From the NCBI GenBank assembly GCA_017461625.1, contig JAFTXJ010000009.1, forward strand, positions 62,001 through 126,000: a DNA stretch of 64,000 nucleotides, written 5' to 3'. This document shows, piece by piece, positions 60,574 to 64,000 of this stretch. How positions within the stretch are numbered: position 1 is the first letter of the stretch; every line of letters starts with the position of its first letter. The stretch comes from Clostridia bacterium. GTDB taxonomy: Bacteria; Bacillota; Clostridia; Oscillospirales; Acutalibacteraceae. The notes beneath the pieces were generated by a model that was not told the DNA's origin, ran no database searches, and worked only from the letters and a program-made list of their open reading frames with translations. Position numbers and translations under genes: made by a program.

Positions 60574-61123
60574 TTATTTCAACTTCTTTCCGTCAGAGAA
60601 GGCGTTGCCCACCTTTTCCCCAAGCTTTATATATGAGTGATGAACAGGGTCATAAGTAATGGCTTCAAGCTTTGTCGGGTCAATCTGCCCCGAGAACGGA
60701 TTCATCTGCACTTACATTTACAATTTCACCAATGCAGATTCCGTCTTCGTTAAATTTTAACAGTTTGCACTCAATAGCCATAGGAAACTCATTGATAACA
60801 GGTGCATTCACAAATTCGGATTTAACCGTTGTTAACCCTGCTTTTTTCATTTTATCAGGCTCACTGTTACCTGAAACAACTCCGACATAATCAGCTTCAA
60901 CAATATGCTTTGCATCAGCAATGCTAACACTGAAAGCTTTGCTTTCAAGAATATTTTTGGTGGTTTTATGACCTTGTGAAATACACACCATAATCTGATT
61001 TTCTTCATAAATTCCGCCCCAAGCGGCGTTCATGCAACAAGCCTCACCGTTTTTATCATAAGCAGCAACAATGAATACAGGCATCGGATATGCCCATGTT
61101 TTTGCTCCGAAATTTTTACGCAT
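60574..61123 (-). pseudogene. Flavin reductase-like protein, frameshifted near the 3' end
   Basis: Codons from 61123 encode a flavin reductase/DIM6-like split barrel ('MRKNFGAKTWAYPMPVFIVA', 'GVVSGNSEPDKMKKAGLT', 'NVSADESVLGAD') but meet TGA at 60680-60682. In another frame the sequence continues without break to TAA at 60574-60576 with the expected family tail ('IDPTKLEAITYDPVHHSYIK' then 'LGEKVGNAFSDGKKL'). The gene thus carries one frameshift at about 60683-60692. The junction GGGGCAGATTGACC fits loss of one copy of an 8-bp repeat GGGCAGAT. It could be a real mutation or a consensus error. The N-terminal 147 residues may still be made. Confidence 0.82.
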
Positions 61124-61152
61124 ATAAATTACCTCACTTTCTGTATATTTTA

Positions 61153-61180
61153 ATTATACCACCGGTCTGCCTTTTTTCAA
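61153..61180 (-). promoter_or_regulatory. Promoter of the flavin reductase-PAS operon
   Basis: On the minus strand TTGAAA (61175-61180), a 16-nt spacer and TATAAT (61153-61158), about 30 bp upstream of the ATG. Confidence 0.75.
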
Positions 61181-61196
61181 TGCTTTTTTGTTAATC

Positions 61197-61225
61197 TTGA
61201 ATTGACTTTAAAATAATGATATAAT
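61197..61225 (+). promoter_or_regulatory. Promoter of the CapA-like gene
   Basis: TTGAAT (61197-61202), a 17-nt spacer and TATAAT (61220-61225), divergent from the flavin reductase promoter. Confidence 0.7.
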
Positions 61226-61257
61226 AAAATCACAACTTTACCGTTTGGGAGTGCGTT

Positions 61258-62421
61258 ATGAAAAAAGAAACTTCTTTAGTGTTTACAGGTGATATAGGAT
61301 TTGACAGATATATGCTTGGTCAATGGAATGATAACGAGCTATTATCAAAGGATGTGCTTGATTTTTTGCACTCTGCTGACCACGTTATTGCAAATGTGGA
61401 AGGTCCCATTGCTGAAGTACCCGCCAACACCACTCAAAATGGTGTGCAACAACTGCTTCATACTATTGACCCGTCAGCAATAAAAGTGCTTAACAATATG
61501 CACGCTGACATATGGAACATCTGTAACAATCACATTATGGATGCAGCCACTTTCGGGATTGAGAGCACCTTAAAGCATGCACAAGAAAACGGTGTGCAGA
61601 CTATAGGCGCAGGCATGAACATTGACGAAGCAAGGAAGCCTGTTATCCTTGATGAAGCAGGCGGAATAGGTGTGTTTGGTGTTGGGTATCAACGAGCCTG
61701 CAGAAAAGCTGACACTGACAAACCGGGTTGCTTCAGCTGGAGTGATCTTGATGAAATTGAAAAACTGATTAAGGACATCAAATCAAAATGCCGTTGGTGC
61801 GTTGTTGTTGCTCACGCAGGTGAAGAGTTCACCCCCCTGCCGTCACCATACACAAGAGAAAGATTTCATAAATTCCTTGAAATGGGCGCAGATGTGGTTA
61901 TAAATCACCACCCACACGTTCCGATGAATTATGAAACTGTTGGGGACAAAATGATTTTTTACTCCCTCGGCAACTTTATTTTTGACACAGATTATCAGCG
62001 TTCACAGTTTAACACTGAGCTTGGATTGCTTATCAAACTCAATTTTACTGAAAACAGCTTCACCTATGAGCCGATGGGATTAAAAATTGACAGAGAAACC
62101 GAACACGTTATAAAAGCAGAACTTCCGAGAATTTTTGTTGATGTTCAGGAGGATGAATACAAGCTCCTGGCTCCCCTTTCAGCCAAAGTTCTTGTTGCCG
62201 CAACCAAAAGGCAGATGACCTACCTTAACCCGAGTCGGTTCAAAAATGCAACTGAAGAAGAGTGGGCAGAGCATTTTGCCGAACCGTTGAGGACAGGCAG
62301 AGTTCCGGGTGAAACGCTTGATTTTTATATTATTTGTCCACTTGCAGAAGAAGCGGAAAAAGGCGAATGGAAAAAGAGTAAACTTGAAAAAGTTAAAGAA
62401 TATATGCTCGAGCAGATATAA
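61258..62421 (+). CDS. CapA-family metallophosphatase-like protein
   Basis: A 387-residue protein of the CapA/PgsA family. 'LVFTGDIGFDRYM' (first metal site), 'VIANVEGPIAEV', 'NICNNHIMDAATFGIESTL' (N-N-H-x-M/D), 'VVAHAGEE' with 'VINHHPHVPMNYE', and 'IFYSLGNFIFD' are all present. Family members act in poly-gamma-glutamate or capsule metabolism, but none of the other pga genes is nearby and no membrane anchor is visible, so the role is uncertain. It has a GGGAG site and ends at a terminator. Confidence 0.87.
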   Translation: MKKETSLVFTGDIGFDRYMLGQWNDNELLSKDVLDFLHSADHVIANVEGPIAEVPANTTQNGVQQLLHTIDPSAIKVLNNMHADIWNICNNHIMDAATFGIESTLKHAQENGVQTIGAGMNIDEARKPVILDEAGGIGVFGVGYQRACRKADTDKPGCFSWSDLDEIEKLIKDIKSKCRWCVVVAHAGEEFTPLPSPYTRERFHKFLEMGADVVINHHPHVPMNYETVGDKMIFYSLGNFIFDTDYQRSQFNTELGLLIKLNFTENSFTYEPMGLKIDRETEHVIKAELPRIFVDVQEDEYKLLAPLSAKVLVAATKRQMTYLNPSRFKNATEEEWAEHFAEPLRTGRVPGETLDFYIICPLAEEAEKGEWKKSKLEKVKEYMLEQI

Positions 62422-62454
62422 AAAAGCCCTGACTTCAACAATGAGAAGTCAGGG
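62420..62454. terminator. Bidirectional terminator between the CapA-like and nucleotidyltransferase genes
   Basis: CCCTGACTTC (62427-62436) pairs with GAAGTCAGGG (62445-62454) around an 8-nt loop. On the minus strand it is followed by C then a T run; on the plus strand by TTAATTTATTTT. Confidence 0.9.
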
Positions 62455-62459
62455 TTAAT

Positions 62460-63194
62460 TTATTTTATACCTTTGTATTCAGCTTTCACTTTTTCATAGC
62501 TTTCAAGGTTGCCGATGTCATACCGCTTTCCCGGCATTTCCATTGCGTGTACGGTTGACTGCGTGCAAAGCCAAGCAATATAACTTCCCGGTGCATCCGT
62601 TCCGCAGCCGCTGTCAATACCTTTCTGAACCAATTTGGCATCATTTTTAGTATAATAATAAAACGGTGGGCAACACCAATGAGTTGCAGGTGTGGAAGAC
62701 TTTTCGGTCATATTCAGAACCTTATCGTTTTCGTCAACGCTTACCACACCGCATTTTAAAAGCTTATTAAAATCTTCCTCATAATAACGCATTATGCAGG
62801 AGGAATTTTTCTTTTGTGCGTATGACACAAACTTTGTAAGGCTGAAATCAAGAACATTATCGCCTGCAATAACAAGCATATCGTCATCAATATTTAATCT
62901 GTCAATGGCAAACTGAATATCCTTAACGGCACCAAGACGTGTTTCGTTAGATTCTGTTGCGTCATCAACAACGGTGATTTTCTGTTGCTTTGATTTTGCC
63001 CATTCATCAAAGTGACAGGCATACTTGTGATTTGAAATTACCACATATTCATCAACAACAGATGAAGTATCTATATCATCAATTAACCAATCGAGAATTG
63101 TTTTATCACCGACTTTTAAAAGTGGTTTTGGAAAATTCTCGGTTAAAGGATAAAGCCTTGTGGCATAGCCTGCCGCAAGAATAATACATTTCAT
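62460..63194 (-). CDS. Sugar-1-phosphate nucleotidyltransferase
   Basis: A 244-residue nucleotidyltransferase of the GT-A-like NTP_transferase family, with 'IILAAGYATRLYPLTENFPK' at the N terminus (the G-x-G-T-R-type loop with the catalytic Arg and Lys), 'VIAGDNVLDF' as the metal-binding Asp region and 'EMPGKRYDIGNLESY' near the end. It activates a hexose-1-phosphate with an NTP. Directly downstream of galactokinase (12 bp), it may use galactose-1-phosphate. The ATG at 63194 is chosen because the GTG at 63203 lies in the GAGGTG site. Confidence 0.88.
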   Translation of the reverse strand: MKCIILAAGYATRLYPLTENFPKPLLKVGDKTILDWLIDDIDTSSVVDEYVVISNHKYACHFDEWAKSKQQKITVVDDATESNETRLGAVKDIQFAIDRLNIDDDMLVIAGDNVLDFSLTKFVSYAQKKNSSCIMRYYEEDFNKLLKCGVVSVDENDKVLNMTEKSSTPATHWCCPPFYYYTKNDAKLVQKGIDSGCGTDAPGSYIAWLCTQSTVHAMEMPGKRYDIGNLESYEKVKAEYKGIK

Positions 63195-63206
63195 ATAAAG
63201 CACCTC

Positions 63207-64000
63207 TCATTTGAGATTTACACCGTCAGCACTTTCACAGAGATGAGCAGAATATTTACCTCTCATCTCAGGGAATTCTTTAAGATATTTTTTAGTAACG
63301 GTCTCTATAATTTGTTCTTCAAATTCAGGGTCAATCAATGCCATACAGCAACCCTTGAAGCCTGCACCCGAAAAGCGACCGCCGTAAATGCCGTCAGTGC
63401 AAGTCATAACCTCATAAAGTGATTTCAACTCAGGAGAACCTGTTTCCCAATTATAAATTGACGATCTGCCGCTTTCAAAAGAAAGCTTGCCAAACTCTTC
63501 AATATCTCCCCTTCGCCACGCCTCTGCACCTTTTTGCACACGGTCAAACTCTGTGAACCAATGCTCGGCACGTTTACGCCAGTTATCTGGGAGCTTATCT
63601 TCATATTTTAAATATACTTCATAAGGTACATCACGAAGATTGGTTTCTTCAAACTTTCCGTATTCCATACCTGCATAAGCCTTTAATGCGTATGCGGCAC
63701 TGCGGCACTCATCAACACGCATATTAAAAGCAGAGCCGGCAAGGCTACGTTCGAGTCCGCTGAAAAATATGGCAATTTTGTATGGCTTCATATCCGGGTG
63801 TTGAGGAATAAGCTCGTAACTGTCATCCTGCAAATCCATATAAAGCAATTTATCTTTTTTACAATAAACTTCACAAGATTGATCAAGCTTACCGCAGGAA
63901 ACACCAACATATTTATTTTCAGCTTCTTTAGAAATAATGATGAGTTCCTTTGAAGTCAAAGAAATTCCGTTCATTGTGCAAAGAGCTGACAAAAAAGTAA
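63207..64000 (-). CDS. Galactokinase (GHMP family), 5' end outside the window
   Basis: About 264 C-terminal residues of a galactokinase-like protein. The frame is open to the window edge, so the N terminus with the 'GRVNLIGEH' and P-loop-like motifs is missing. 'ISKEAENKYVGVSCGKLDQS' matches the GalK segment that carries the catalytic Asp in 'G-x-x-D-Q', and 'YGGRFSGAGFKGCCMALID' is the third GHMP motif. It phosphorylates galactose, or a related sugar, at C1. A nucleotidyltransferase gene follows after 12 bp, suggesting a galactose salvage step to a nucleotide sugar. Confidence 0.88.
   Translation of the reverse strand, partial: TFLSALCTMNGISLTSKELIIISKEAENKYVGVSCGKLDQSCEVYCKKDKLLYMDLQDDSYELIPQHPDMKPYKIAIFFSGLERSLAGSAFNMRVDECRSAAYALKAYAGMEYGKFEETNLRDVPYEVYLKYEDKLPDNWRKRAEHWFTEFDRVQKGAEAWRRGDIEEFGKLSFESGRSSIYNWETGSPELKSLYEVMTCTDGIYGGRFSGAGFKGCCMALIDPEFEEQIIETVTKKYLKEFPEMRGKYSAHLCESADGVNLK

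Noticed and set aside
1-64000. Prophage, insertion sequence, tRNA, rRNA or CRISPR features
   Set aside because: No transposase, integrase, phage structural gene, tRNA cloverleaf or repeat-spacer array was recognised on either strand. The radical SAM and BY-kinase loci also show no flanking repeats suggesting an island.

Overview
The window looks like chromosome from a low-to-mid-GC strictly anaerobic Firmicute of class Clostridia, probably a gut Oscillospirales/Ruminococcaceae-type lineage. The evidence is the fused S10-spc-alpha operon with adk, map and infA between secY and rpmJ, zinc-type S4, S14, L36, L24 and Adk, strong AAGGAGG ribosome-binding sites with sigma-A promoters, an oxygen-sensitive class III ribonucleotide reductase (NrdDG), and a Cys/His-rich C-terminal tail seen on gut Clostridia surface proteins. 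The genus is not determined.

Layout. 1-15130 (minus strand) is one long ribosomal operon running rpsJ to rpoA, with a consensus promoter at 15102-15130 and a structured 5' leader of about 300 nt. 15265-27206 (minus) is a Wzy-type exopolysaccharide operon: nucleotide-sugar dehydratase, initiating phosphoglycosyltransferase, three glycosyltransferases, an EpsG-like polymerase, a pyruvyltransferase, a membrane-anchored GH105-like hydrolase, a CpsB-type phosphatase, and a BY-kinase with a long Tyr/Gly tail. No flippase is present. 27230-33125 holds an orphan small protein, then an amino-sugar operon (ceramidase-like amidase, BadF-type GlcNAc/MurNAc kinase, SIS protein, GH84 beta-N-acetylglucosaminidase) divergent from a GNAT that resembles the acetyltransferase-like domain of animal O-GlcNAcase. 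33126-35904 is nrdDG with putative NrdR boxes.

35912-46853 is accessory metabolism: a metallo-beta-lactamase-fold protein, AEC transporter, PI-PLC-like protein, metallophosphoesterase, a LysR regulator divergent from a tyrosine phenol-lyase/tryptophanase family enzyme, a secreted beta-helix protein and a GH29 fucosidase. 46918-49340 is the most notable locus: a compact operon of a PqqD-type recognition protein, a radical SAM/SPASM enzyme, an 89-residue candidate precursor peptide and an HPr-kinase-like protein, which together look like a RiPP or peptide-modification system. Immediately upstream (49415-55084) is an operon of an Ig-like membrane protein, two further BY-kinases and an ABC exporter.

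55207-64000 holds a GPH/MFS sugar transporter, a TetR regulator with a tandem-palindrome operator leading a lipoprotein/5'-nucleotidase operon, a small operon with a frameshifted flavin reductase plus PAS and membrane proteins, a CapA-like phosphatase, a sugar nucleotidyltransferase and a galactokinase cut by the window edge. No tRNA, rRNA, CRISPR array, insertion sequence or prophage was seen. Promoters, hairpins and domain calls were read by eye; no search or folding program was run.
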